Part shown: positions 35,452-44,535 of the stretch, piece by piece
Layout: the number at the start of each line of letters is the position of its first letter
Numbering within the stretch: position 1 is the stretch's first letter
Assembly (NCBI RefSeq): GCF_030518155.1
Contig: NZ_JAULRU010000418.1
Span: 62,001-126,000 of the forward strand
DNA length: 64,000 nt
Source of the DNA: Gilvimarinus gilvus
GTDB lineage: Bacteria > Pseudomonadota > Gammaproteobacteria > Pseudomonadales > Cellvibrionaceae
Direction: 5' to 3'
Notes under the pieces: model-generated
Database searches by the model: none
What the model saw: the letters and a program-made list of their open reading frames with translations, nothing else
Told to the model about the DNA's origin: nothing
Position numbers and translations under genes: made by a program

Positions 35452-35907
35452 ATGCCAACTTACACCGTGACAATTAATGAGCAAAAACGAAACATCGAAG
35501 CCGATGCCGATACTCCGTTACTGTGGGTCCTGCGCGACGAACTCCAGTTGGTGGGCACTAAGTTCGGTTGCGGTATCGCTCAGTGTGGCGCCTGTACGGT
35601 TCACGTTAATGGCAGCGCCATCAGATCCTGTTCGTTTCCGATCTCAGCTATTGGCGAGAGTAAAGTCACAACGATTGAAGGCTTGTCAGAAAACGGCGAC
35701 CACCCGGTTCAGCAGGCATGGTTAGAGTATGATGTGGCGCAGTGCGGTTATTGCCAAGCCGGCCAGATTATGTCGGCCGCTGCACTGCTGGCGCAAAACG
35801 CTAACCCAGATGATGCAGCCATCACTAGCGCCATGTCTGGCAATATTTGCCGCTGCGGAACCTACGGGCGTATTAAATCGGCCATTAAAACAGCGGCTAA
35901 AAGCTAG
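35452..35907 (+). CDS. Small [2Fe-2S] subunit of molybdenum hydroxylase (IorA-like)
   Basis: A 151-residue electron-transfer subunit with two [2Fe-2S] clusters. The plant-ferredoxin-type cluster is held by Cys40, Cys45, Cys48 and Cys60 (CGIAQCGAC); the second by cysteines in QCGYCQAGQ and [11 protein letters not shown]. Length and motifs match isoquinoline 1-oxidoreductase alpha and related aldehyde dehydrogenases. Followed 10 bp later by the catalytic subunit. Confidence 0.95.
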   Translation: MPTYTVTINEQKRNIEADADTPLLWVLRDELQLVGTKFGCGIAQCGACTVHVNGSAIRSCSFPISAIGESKVTTIEGLSENGDHPVQQAWLEYDVAQCGYCQAGQIMSAAALLAQNANPDDAAITSAMSGNICRCGTYGRIKSAIKTAAKS

Positions 35908-35916
35908 GAGGCACAA

Positions 35917-38190
35917 ATGAACAGTGCAACACAAAATCTTGCAAGTAAATTAAAAACCTCACTAGGTCGCCGCAGTTTCTTAAAAGCCGGTGCTGCAGCG
36001 GGTGGTGGGTTAATGATTAATTTTAGCTGGGGCGTTGTGCCCACCGATGCCGGTGATGCCGCTGCTGGTATGATTCCCGACCAACCTTTCGAGCTTAACG
36101 CCTACTTGTTGATCGCCTCATCAGGCGAAATTACCGCCATGGTGCCGAACCCGGAATTTGGCCAAAACTTAATGACCTCTATGCCCATGATTTTGGCAGA
36201 AGAGTTGGACGCTGACTGGAAAAGCATTACCGCAAAACAAGCCAACTATGATGCCCGTGCCTACGAGCGGCAATTCACCGGTGGCAGCCAATCGATACGT
36301 CGCGCCTGGCAAAGTCTACGCATGGCCGGGGCCAGCGCAAGGCATATGTTAATACAAGCCGCCGCGCAGCAGTGGCAAGTACCCGCTGGCGAAATTGCGG
36401 CTAAAAACAGTACGTTAACCCACGCTAAAAGCGACAAACAGAGCAGTTACGGTGCGATGGCAGCTGCCGCATCGCAAATGCCCACTCCCGCCGAAGTCAA
36501 CTTAAAAGACAAAAACAGTTTTAAGTTGATTGGCAAGTCACGTCACAACCAAGAAGGGCAAAAAATCGTCACCGGCCAGCCACTATTTGGTATCGACTAT
36601 CAAGCCGAGGGCATGAAAATCGCCATGATCGAACACCCACCGGCTTTTGGGAAAACCATAGAGTCGGCCAACCTCGACGAGATCAAAAAAATGTCGGGTA
36701 TTGTGGATGCCTTTATTTTTGAGTCCATGAAACCCGACTACCAAAAAAACTATTTTGATACCAACGCCTTTCCCCGCCTAATCGCCATTGTCGGTGATAA
36801 AACCTGGCAGGTTATGAAAGCGAAAAAAGCACTAAAAGCCCAGTGGAAAGATCTTTCCTCTCGCACAGAAACCATGAACGCCTTTGGCCGTGAGGTAAGC
36901 GTGACCATCCCCGGCGGGCTGGAAAACACCACTGATCACGGCAAGAAAATGGATCAGGCCTTGGCGGGTAAGCTGGATACTCTGCGCGAGGATGGTGACG
37001 TGAAAAGCGCTTTTGATTCGGCGGAAACCGTCATTGAACGCACCTACCGAGCGCCCTATCTGGCCCATAACACCCTGGAGCCGATGAACTTCTTCGCACA
37101 AATCACCGGTGACGGCGTGCATGTGGCAGGCCCTTTACAGGCACCGGTGTTTATTCAAGACACACTGGCGAGTCGTTTGGGTATCGTCAAAGACAAAATC
37201 CACATCGAGTTCACTCGCATGGGCGGCGGTTTTGGTCGGCGTGCCTACTCGCACTATTTAGTCGAGGCCGCCGTTATCGCAAAGCAAGTAAAGGCACCTG
37301 TGAAACTGATTTATTCCCGTGAAGACGATATGACCATGGGCATCTATCGCCCAAGCTATACCGTGCGCATTAAGGCCGCTTTAGACAAAGACAACAAGCT
37401 TGTCGCCTACCATGTGAGCGGTGTGGGTTTGGCCGAGCACTGCGTGCATGAAAACCGGTTTCCGGCCGGCGCGGTCGACAATTACCTGGCGGAGGGCAAA
37501 GCCATTGACTCCAACATCACCATCGGCGCATTTCGGGCTCCGCGCTCGAACTTTATGGCATCAGCCGAGCAATCGTTCTTAGACGAACTAGCTGAGGCCG
37601 CAGGTGAAGATCCTATCGATTTTCGCCTGGCGCTGCTGGAGCGAGCGAAAAACAACCCTGTGGGCGACAACAACGACTATGACCCGGCGCGTTATGCTGG
37701 CGTGCTAAAGCTGGTTCGCGAAAAGTCTGACTGGGACGCCATGCCCAACACAACCCACAAGGGCGTCGCAGCTTACTTTTGTCACAACTCCTACGCCGCG
37801 CAGGTTATTACCGTTAAGCGAAGGGAGGGCGAGCCTAAAGTAGACAAAGTATACAGCGCGCTCGATTGCGGCATCGTCGTCAATAAAGATTCCGCCATCA
37901 ATATGGTAGAGGGGGCTGTGATTGACGGCATAGGCAATGCACTGTTTGGTGAGATGACGTTTACCAATGGCGTGCCAGACAAAAAGAATTTTGACCGTTA
38001 CCGACTGATTCGTATGAATGAAATGCCAAACAGTATTGACGTGCACTTTGTAGATAATTCAATAGATCCAACAGGTTTAGGTGAACCACCTTTTCCACCG
38101 GTATTTCCGGCTCTTGCCAATGCGCTTTATCAGGCTCAGGGCGAACGTCTCTACCAGCAACCTTATTTTAAACCGAAGAAGCCATCGTAG
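35917..38190 (+). CDS. Molybdopterin catalytic subunit of xanthine-oxidase-family dehydrogenase (IorB-like), Tat-exported
   Basis: A 757-residue periplasmic oxidoreductase. The twin-arginine signal is GRRSFLKAGAAAGGG (about 18-32). The molybdopterin domains contain the GGSQSIR block, TRMGGGFGRRAYS, NITIGAFRAPRSN and the C-terminal GLGEPPFPP with the active-site glutamate. Subunit composition with the small IorA-like partner and no FAD subunit is as in isoquinoline 1-oxidoreductase and membrane aldehyde dehydrogenases that pass electrons to a cytochrome. Substrate unknown; the paralogue at 41153-43348 differs considerably. AGGAGG precedes the ATG. Confidence 0.93.
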   Translation: MNSATQNLASKLKTSLGRRSFLKAGAAAGGGLMINFSWGVVPTDAGDAAAGMIPDQPFELNAYLLIASSGEITAMVPNPEFGQNLMTSMPMILAEELDADWKSITAKQANYDARAYERQFTGGSQSIRRAWQSLRMAGASARHMLIQAAAQQWQVPAGEIAAKNSTLTHAKSDKQSSYGAMAAAASQMPTPAEVNLKDKNSFKLIGKSRHNQEGQKIVTGQPLFGIDYQAEGMKIAMIEHPPAFGKTIESANLDEIKKMSGIVDAFIFESMKPDYQKNYFDTNAFPRLIAIVGDKTWQVMKAKKALKAQWKDLSSRTETMNAFGREVSVTIPGGLENTTDHGKKMDQALAGKLDTLREDGDVKSAFDSAETVIERTYRAPYLAHNTLEPMNFFAQITGDGVHVAGPLQAPVFIQDTLASRLGIVKDKIHIEFTRMGGGFGRRAYSHYLVEAAVIAKQVKAPVKLIYSREDDMTMGIYRPSYTVRIKAALDKDNKLVAYHVSGVGLAEHCVHENRFPAGAVDNYLAEGKAIDSNITIGAFRAPRSNFMASAEQSFLDELAEAAGEDPIDFRLALLERAKNNPVGDNNDYDPARYAGVLKLVREKSDWDAMPNTTHKGVAAYFCHNSYAAQVITVKRREGEPKVDKVYSALDCGIVVNKDSAINMVEGAVIDGIGNALFGEMTFTNGVPDKKNFDRYRLIRMNEMPNSIDVHFVDNSIDPTGLGEPPFPPVFPALANALYQAQGERLYQQPYFKPKKPS

Positions 38191-38208
38191 GATCATAAGG
38201 AGCATTGA

Positions 38209-39339
38209 GTGCGAATTAAAACAAAGGTCTATAAAGTCCCGATAACAGCTATTGTATTGGCGGCTTCTGCCTGCAGCTGGGCAGCGTCTGAGCAAATTGT
38301 TAGTGCTAGCAATTCATTTACTGTGGTAGAGGCGCCTGCCGATAAGTTTACGGGTGAGGCAAGCTTTACGCGCTTTCCTGTGATGCCTTCAGCGGGTGAT
38401 GTTGCCCCGACGGTAGTTAACTTTTCTGCCGGCGCCCGCAGCAACTGGCATATACACCCTAACGGCCAGTACTTGATTGTTATTGAAGGGGAAGGGCAGA
38501 CGCAACAGTGGGGCAACCCCGTACAAACGATTCGTGCGGGCGATACGGTTTGGTGCCCACCGGGCGTTAAGCATTGGCATGGCGCCAGCGAACACAGCGC
38601 TATGCGCCACATTGCGATTAGCCCTGTGGCAGGCGAGGGTGAGTCCGTTACTTGGCTGGAAAAGGTAGAGCTAAAAAATACCGAAAAAGATATTGAAAAA
38701 AGTAAATATAAGGCTTTAAACGATCGACAGGCGGCGATCGTCCCCATTGCGGCGCTTACTGCGAGCGGTCAGCTCGACAAGCTCAGATTGGCTTTACACC
38801 GGGCGTTGGACCAGGGTTTGACGGTCTATGAGGCTCGTGAGGTAATGATTCAATTGTATGCCTACGCCGGCTTTCCTCGCAGTTTAAACGGTTTGAATAC
38901 CCTGATTGCGGTTATTGATGAGCGAGCAGAGCAGGGGCTGGAGACAACCACAGGTAAAGACGCCAGCCCACTGCCTGCCGACTACGATGCCAACTCCGTC
39001 GGCAATAAGGTTCGCAACGAGATTACCGGCCGGGATATGACCAACAACCCCAGTGGTTATGCTCAGTTCGCGCCAATGATCGATGTGTTCTTAAAAGAAC
39101 ACCTGTTTGGCGATATTTTTGTACGCGACACCTTAAATTATAAAGACCGCGAACTGGTCACCATCAGTGCTCTGGCTGCCATGAGTGGCACCGATGCTCA
39201 GCTCAACGGCCACCTTCGGGTATCCTTAAATGTGGGTTTAACACGCGATCAGTTACAGGGTTTTGTTGACGTTCTACATAACACAGTCAGCGAGCAGTCA
39301 GCGCAACGCGCTCAAATTCTTCTCAACTCCATTCAGTAA
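38209..39339 (+). CDS. Cupin-carboxymuconolactone decarboxylase fusion, exported
   Basis: A 376-residue protein with signal peptide (1-26, ends SWAAS). An N-terminal cupin (about 60-140; NWHIHPNGQYLIVIEGEG and PPGVKHWHGA, the three-histidine metal site) is joined to a CMD domain (about 190-375; ELVTISALAAMSGTDAQLNGHLRVSLNVGLT). A CMD alone is often an alkylhydroperoxidase-like or decarboxylase enzyme; here the CxxC is absent, as in the 4-carboxymuconolactone decarboxylase type. Start is GTG 38209 with AAGGAG 6 bp upstream. Position after the molybdenum enzyme suggests detoxification or processing of its product. Confidence 0.88.
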   Translation: MRIKTKVYKVPITAIVLAASACSWAASEQIVSASNSFTVVEAPADKFTGEASFTRFPVMPSAGDVAPTVVNFSAGARSNWHIHPNGQYLIVIEGEGQTQQWGNPVQTIRAGDTVWCPPGVKHWHGASEHSAMRHIAISPVAGEGESVTWLEKVELKNTEKDIEKSKYKALNDRQAAIVPIAALTASGQLDKLRLALHRALDQGLTVYEAREVMIQLYAYAGFPRSLNGLNTLIAVIDERAEQGLETTTGKDASPLPADYDANSVGNKVRNEITGRDMTNNPSGYAQFAPMIDVFLKEHLFGDIFVRDTLNYKDRELVTISALAAMSGTDAQLNGHLRVSLNVGLTRDQLQGFVDVLHNTVSEQSAQRAQILLNSIQ

Positions 39340-39359
39340 GAAGCCCAGAAAATTTGTCG

Positions 39360-40631
39360 ATGAGTGAAACATCTATGTCAGAGTCTTTGTCATCCCCCCT
39401 TAAGCGTATTAGCGCATTAGATGCACTGCGTGGCTTTGCCTTGCTTGGCATTATCGTTATGCATATGCTGCAACAATTCGGCTACAGGTTGCCCCCTTCA
39501 ACGGAAGCGGTCCTCCATTTTCCGCAGCTAGATGCGGCAGTACAGTGGATCGGCAGTAACATCGTTATGGGCCGCTTTATCAATATTTTTGCTTTTCTGT
39601 TTGGCATGAGCTTGTTTATTCAAATTGATAAGGCCGCCCAAAAAGGCATAGACTTTCGAGGTCGTTTTGTCTGGAGAATGCTGCTTCTGATGTTTTTCGG
39701 CTTGTTCTGTCATTCGTTTTACAGCGTCGAAATCATCTCTGTCTATGCGCTGTTTGGCATACTCCTGCTCGCGCTGTACCGGGTAAAATCATGGGTGCTG
39801 CTGGTTTTATGTGCCGCACTCATTGTGGGGGCGCCTCGCATTGCTCAGGTCTACCATCACAATCAACAGCTACCCGATCAGCCGACTCTCATAGAGCAAG
39901 AGGGCACCACCGAGCCCAAGGTTACGAGAGAGCAGCCCGAGCACATCGCTAATCCATCTTTTATTAATTCGGCCAAACACAATTATGCCGAGCGCTTAGA
40001 AGGCAAGCTTAATTACCAGTTTGGTTTTATTGGCCGCGGCTATGTCACTTTTGCGTTATTTATTTTAGGTTTATTGGTAGGGCGCAGTCGATTTCTGGAA
40101 CGGGCGCATCAACATCCAAAGCAATTGCTGCTGATGTTTGCGGGCTTCGCCGCGGCCACGGCCGCCATAAGCGTATTACAAGCATTGATGCCCGAGCAAA
40201 ATACACGCGTGTTTTTTAGAGCCGAAGGCGTCTATTTATCGGGGTGGCTTGTTCTGGCGAAGACTCTTAGTGACATAAGCTTAATCACATTTTCCGGTGC
40301 TTTAGTGAGCGGTTTTCTGGCCCTGTATTACTCCGAGCGCTTCAACCAATACCTGGAGCTACTGGCGCCTTATGGTAGAACGGCCCTGACTAATTACATT
40401 ATGCAAGGCGTCATCGGCTGTATTTTGTTTGCGCCCTGGGCACTGGGCTACACATTCGGCCGATGGGGGGCATTCGGCTTGGTCACTTTGGGGTTATTAA
40501 TTTATATCGTTCAGGGTGTTTTTAGTTATGTATGGCTTAAGCACTACTTATACGGCCCGCTAGAGTGGCTGTGGCGCAGCGGCACCTATTTATCACTTCA
40601 ACCCTTTTCAAGAAAGACACTCAATCGGTAA
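39360..40631 (+). CDS. DUF418 (YeiB-like) inner-membrane protein
   Basis: A 423-residue membrane protein with about 9-10 helices. The N-terminal block RISALDALRGFALLGIIVMH and the C-terminal PYGRTALTNYIMQ and LEWLWRSGTY are family markers of the DUF418/YeiB group (related to acyltransferase 3). Function is not established. ATG 39360 is preferred over the TTG at 39354. Same operon orientation as the molybdenum genes. Confidence 0.9.
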   Translation: MSETSMSESLSSPLKRISALDALRGFALLGIIVMHMLQQFGYRLPPSTEAVLHFPQLDAAVQWIGSNIVMGRFINIFAFLFGMSLFIQIDKAAQKGIDFRGRFVWRMLLLMFFGLFCHSFYSVEIISVYALFGILLLALYRVKSWVLLVLCAALIVGAPRIAQVYHHNQQLPDQPTLIEQEGTTEPKVTREQPEHIANPSFINSAKHNYAERLEGKLNYQFGFIGRGYVTFALFILGLLVGRSRFLERAHQHPKQLLLMFAGFAAATAAISVLQALMPEQNTRVFFRAEGVYLSGWLVLAKTLSDISLITFSGALVSGFLALYYSERFNQYLELLAPYGRTALTNYIMQGVIGCILFAPWALGYTFGRWGAFGLVTLGLLIYIVQGVFSYVWLKHYLYGPLEWLWRSGTYLSLQPFSRKTLNR

Positions 40632-40656
40632 ACTTTATTAATGACGGGAAATAATC

Positions 40657-41106
40657 ATGTTAAAACACATTGCACCACTCTTACTGCTAACAATATTCGC
40701 GACCCACGCTATTGCCGAAGAACCTATAGCCACCGAACTTAAAGCGTTATCGGCGCAAAAGTGGGTTTGGATGGCCGATAAAGACGTAGAGAAATTGGAA
40801 ATTCTTTTTCATGATAAAGCAAAGTTTGTCCATATGAGCGGCAGCTGGAAAAAAGATCGAGAATTAGAAATTATTAAATCCGGTAGCATTTGGTACAAGA
40901 ACGCCAACGTGCACGACATTGCCGTTGAGCTATTTGGCGACACGGCTATTGTCTGGAACCGAATCACTCTGGTTGCCGTCGTGCGTGGCAAAGAGGTATC
41001 CAACGAGTTTACAGTGACAGAAGTGTATCAGCGGCAAGAAGATGATTGGAAAATGTTGGATTTAACTTTTAGCAGCGTAAGAGACTCCCACGCAATTGAA
41101 CACTAG
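40657..41106 (+). CDS. NTF2-like/DUF4440 protein, exported
   Basis: A 149-residue protein with signal peptide (1-20, ends HAIAE) followed by a cone-shaped NTF2-like fold (ALSAQKWVWMADKDVEKLEILFHDKAKFVHMSG, then the VTEVYQRQEDDWKMLDL block of SnoaL/DUF4440 proteins). Such proteins bind small molecules or act as isomerases; nothing more specific can be said. Last gene of the plus-strand operon. Confidence 0.8.
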   Translation: MLKHIAPLLLLTIFATHAIAEEPIATELKALSAQKWVWMADKDVEKLEILFHDKAKFVHMSGSWKKDRELEIIKSGSIWYKNANVHDIAVELFGDTAIVWNRITLVAVVRGKEVSNEFTVTEVYQRQEDDWKMLDLTFSSVRDSHAIEH

Positions 41107-41114
41107 TAGGAACA

Positions 41115-41146
41115 CGCCTTCTCGCTAGTAGCGACAAGGCGCCTTT
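41115..41146. terminator. Hairpin between convergent operons, probable bidirectional terminator
   Basis: CGCCTTCTCGC and GCGACAAGGCG pair over 11 positions with one C-C mismatch and a 5-nt loop. The T run after it is short, so termination strength is uncertain. Confidence 0.5.
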
Positions 41147-41152
41147 CCCACT

Positions 41153-43348
41153 TTAGCTCGCCGATAAATCTGTATTTTTAATCGGAATATTTCGCACACG
41201 CTTACCGGTAGCGGCAAAAATAGCGTTGAGTACGGCAGGTGCCGCTACTGCAATCGTCGGCTCACCGACACCACCCCAGAAACCGCCCGACGGCATGGTA
41301 ATCACTTCCACTTCAGGCATATCGCGCAATTGCATCACTTGGTAAGTGTGGAAGTTTTCCTGTTCAATTCGACCATTTTTTACAGTACATTCGCTGGATA
41401 ACAAAGGCGATAAACCGTAGACAAACGAGCCGGCGACCTGCGCTTCAATCTGCTGGGGGTTAATGGCGTAACCTGGGTCAGTGGCCGCCACAATGCGGTG
41501 TATTTTTAGTTTGCCATCGGTTACGGAAACCTCCGCCGCTGCCGCGACGTAACTGCCAAAACCTTTCACCTGAGCAATGCCTCGGTAAATACCTTTGGCC
41601 GGCTTCGTATCCCAACCAATACCTTTGGCTGCGGCTTCCAGTACGGCTAAATGTTTGGGGTGGTTTGCCATTAACTTGCGACGAAATGCCAGTGGGTCTT
41701 GCCCCGCGGCGTGGGCCAACTCGTCGATAAAGCTCTCCATGTAGAGCGCGTTTTGGTTTAAGTTCACACCGCGCCAAAATCCGGGGCGAATGTGCGGGTT
41801 GACCATCACCTGATCCACCAATAAATTCGGTACGCTGTAGCCAATCGCCATGTCGCCTTCGGGGTCAACCCCTTGGTACATAACCGGGTCGCCTTTACCC
41901 CCGATCGCATTGGGGTTTACATGGGCCAGAATGGATTGACCGGAAATACGCATGTGCAGAGCCTGCACAGTACCATCGTCATCCAGCGTTGCGCGCATGC
42001 GGCACTGCGTGACCGGGTGAAAATGACCTTGGAGCATGTCTTCTTCGCGCGTCCATAAAAGTTTAATGGGCGTGTCGGGTATTTGCTTTGCGACCAGCGC
42101 CGCCTGACGCACGTAGTCTGTCGCTAAACGGCGGCCAAAACTGCCGCCAATACGCATGGTGTGTACTTCACACACTTCTTTGGGTAACTCAGCGGCTTCA
42201 GCCAATGCCCCCAACGCGGATTCAGGTACTTGGGTTGCGCCCCACATTTCGCAACCATTTTTCCGCCAGCGCACGGTTGCACTCATCGGCTCCATGGGCG
42301 CGTGATTCTGATACGGGTAACTGTAGTCCGCCTCGATAACGTTAGCGGCTTTTGACAAAACGTTGGCGGCATCGCCAATGTTATTGCCCACATAATCGGT
42401 TTTCGCACTCAGCCCCTCGTGCAGTTTTTCTGCAATGCTGGCGCTGGACACTTTGGCATTTTCGCCTTCATTCCATTTAACGGGTAGGGCGTCTATGGCT
42501 TTTTTGGCGTGCCAAAAAGTATCGGCCACAACGGCCACGGCGTTGTCATCCAGCGCTACCACTTTTTTTACCCCAGGCATGCTTAACACGGCTTTGGCAT
42601 CAAAGCTTGCAAGCGTGCCGCCGTGCACAGGGCAGGCCTTGGGAATGGCGATCAACATGCCGGGCAGGGTGAGGTCAGAGGTGTACACCATCGAGCCGTC
42701 GACTTTTTCTTTCGTGTCTAATCGCTTGAGGGGTTTCCCCGCAATGGTCCACAAAGACGGATCCTTCAGTTCAATGTTTTCGGGTGCTTCAATGCCATTG
42801 GCTAGAGCGGCTACGGAACCAAATGTGGTCGAATTATTGGATGCCGAATGAGTAATAACGCCTTTATTAACTTTGCATTCTTGGGCGGGCACTTGCCACT
42901 GACGCGCGGCCGCCTCCACAAGAATCGCGCGAGCGGTTGCTCCGCCTTTGCGTAAATATTCGTGTGAGCCCCGTATGGCTGTAGAGCCACCGGTTGATTG
43001 CGATTTCCAGACATTATCGCGTTGCAGATTGGCTCCGGGCTTTACCAACTCAAAGCCTACATTGTCCCAGTCACACTCAAGCTCTTCGGCCACCAGTTGC
43101 GCCAGGCCCGTAAGCGAACCCTGGCCCATTTCAATCCGCGCAATGCGAATCAGTACGGTTTCATCGGGCTGCACAACGACCCAGGCGTTCACTTCATCGG
43201 AACCGGCCTGTGCCAGTGCCGTTTTTGCCAGCGGAAAACTAAAGCCAAATACAAACGCGCCGGTAGCGACTGTCGAGCCTTTCAGGAAATTGCGGCGTGA
43301 TTCATTACTGGGTGAGTTCAGAAGATCATCCTTTTTACGCGTTGGCAT
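41153..43348 (-). CDS. Molybdopterin catalytic subunit, second copy (IorB-like), Tat-exported
   Basis: A 731-residue periplasmic oxidoreductase. Signal: [20 protein letters not shown] (twin arginine) near residue 17. Core motifs: [45 protein letters not shown] and the C-terminal [14 protein letters not shown] with the active-site glutamate. The upstream extension of the open frame (to 43492) is ignored: ATG 43348 has AGGAGG in front and overlaps the end of the small-subunit gene by 14 bp. Sequence is only distantly related to the copy at 35917-38190, so the two enzymes probably use different aldehydes or N-heterocycles. Confidence 0.93.
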   Translation of the reverse strand: MPTRKKDDLLNSPSNESRRNFLKGSTVATGAFVFGFSFPLAKTALAQAGSDEVNAWVVVQPDETVLIRIARIEMGQGSLTGLAQLVAEELECDWDNVGFELVKPGANLQRDNVWKSQSTGGSTAIRGSHEYLRKGGATARAILVEAAARQWQVPAQECKVNKGVITHSASNNSTTFGSVAALANGIEAPENIELKDPSLWTIAGKPLKRLDTKEKVDGSMVYTSDLTLPGMLIAIPKACPVHGGTLASFDAKAVLSMPGVKKVVALDDNAVAVVADTFWHAKKAIDALPVKWNEGENAKVSSASIAEKLHEGLSAKTDYVGNNIGDAANVLSKAANVIEADYSYPYQNHAPMEPMSATVRWRKNGCEMWGATQVPESALGALAEAAELPKEVCEVHTMRIGGSFGRRLATDYVRQAALVAKQIPDTPIKLLWTREEDMLQGHFHPVTQCRMRATLDDDGTVQALHMRISGQSILAHVNPNAIGGKGDPVMYQGVDPEGDMAIGYSVPNLLVDQVMVNPHIRPGFWRGVNLNQNALYMESFIDELAHAAGQDPLAFRRKLMANHPKHLAVLEAAAKGIGWDTKPAKGIYRGIAQVKGFGSYVAAAAEVSVTDGKLKIHRIVAATDPGYAINPQQIEAQVAGSFVYGLSPLLSSECTVKNGRIEQENFHTYQVMQLRDMPEVEVITMPSGGFWGGVGEPTIAVAAPAVLNAIFAATGKRVRNIPIKNTDLSAS

Positions 43349-43823
43349 CTTGGCCTCCTGATTCAGCATTGGCTCTGAGTTGTTTAGCCGCTTTCTTGAT
43401 TCCCTCAATAACACGAGGGTAAGTGCCACAGCGGCAGATGTTGCCCATGCCACGGCGTATATCGTCATCGCTCGGGTCGCTATTTTGCGCAAGCAACGAG
43501 GATGCGGCCATAATCATGCCGGACTGGCAATAACCGCACTGAGGTACGTCAATCTCAGCCCAAACGTCCTGAACCGGATGAAACTGCTGAACACCAAGGC
43601 CCTCAATGGTGGTTATTTTTTGATCTTCGCGAACGGCGCTAACGGGAAGTACACAGCTGCGCTGAGCCACGCCGTCAATATGAACAGTACAGGCACCACA
43701 CATTGAAATGCCGCAGCCGTACTTAGTGCCGGTTAGCCCCAGTTGCTCGCGCAACACCCACAACAGCGGTGTGTCGGATTCAACGTCAATATCTTGTGTT
43801 TTTCCGTTCACATTGAGCTTCAT
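43335..43823 (-). CDS. Small [2Fe-2S] subunit, second copy (IorA-like)
   Basis: A 162-residue protein with two [2Fe-2S] clusters: [11 protein letters not shown] plus a later cysteine for the first, QCGYCQSG and [10 protein letters not shown] for the second. It overlaps the catalytic subunit gene and forms a two-gene operon without its own XdhC or MobA, so it probably shares those made by the plus-strand operon. Confidence 0.95.
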   Translation of the reverse strand: MKLNVNGKTQDIDVESDTPLLWVLREQLGLTGTKYGCGISMCGACTVHIDGVAQRSCVLPVSAVREDQKITTIEGLGVQQFHPVQDVWAEIDVPQCGYCQSGMIMAASSLLAQNSDPSDDDIRRGMGNICRCGTYPRVIEGIKKAAKQLRANAESGGQDANA

Positions 43824-44535
43824 ATTTATTCTCCGTAAGGTTCAGCCGCAATCGCGCACCGCATTACCGAATTTATTAGCTTGTCAGTATAGTGTGAATG
43901 GCCGGATTACTGGGCTTAAAAGGGCTAAATTATGTAAATTTGGCCGTGGTGGATGCCACCTAAAAAACGACTTCAATTGTGAGTCGCACAGCCACCACCG
44001 CCAATAGGCTGCTGGCGGTGGTAGGCACAAACCGCAATAAACTCGCCCAGAACCGCTAGAAGCAGAAAGCCAGCCAGGGCCAACAGGGCTTGCACCACCC
44101 CCGAAGAGGGAGTAGATTTGTGCCAAATGACCCCTAAAAGAACAGGCCACCCAGTACCAAAGGAATTGGACACATGGTGCAAAACACCCCCTCAGACGAG
44201 ACTTATTCGCTGGCAGGCACGGCGTGCCGTCACTGGCTGTGGAGTGCCTTGAAGGCTTTTTCCATTACGCACAGTGTCAATTCTACCCAAATAGGTCGAG
44301 CCGACTTATCGTCAAGCACTAGCAGTAGGTTGTTCAAGGGCTTTTCCCTCCTTCACAACCTCGCCATGAAGTCGAATATTCAGAATTTTTTCTACCGAAT
44401 ATTTTCACTTGGCTCAGCAGACGTATCAGGTTAAAAAGGATTACTACTTTAATGGCATGAATTTTCGTAAACAATATTCAGCTTTCATACAGACATAATC
44501 AGCAATTTTTCTCACCGGGAAGAGAGGAGGTTTTT
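43824..44535. other. Intergenic region upstream of the Detocs-like operon
   Basis: About 700 bases. It holds the iorA-like promoter on the left, a perfect 10-bp hairpin (43994-44003 with 44013-44022, 9-nt loop, no T run), and AT-rich sequence from about 44400 that must carry the promoter of the kinase gene. Short frames at 43884-44150, 43973-44182 and 44174-44434 have no family resemblance. Confidence 0.5.

Noticed and set aside
43349-43492. 48-residue N-terminal extension of the second IorB-like protein
   Set aside because: Overlaps the small subunit gene; the internal ATG has a strong Shine-Dalgarno and gives a proper Tat signal.
43994-44022. Perfect hairpin considered as terminator
   Set aside because: No T run on either strand and no gene ending nearby.
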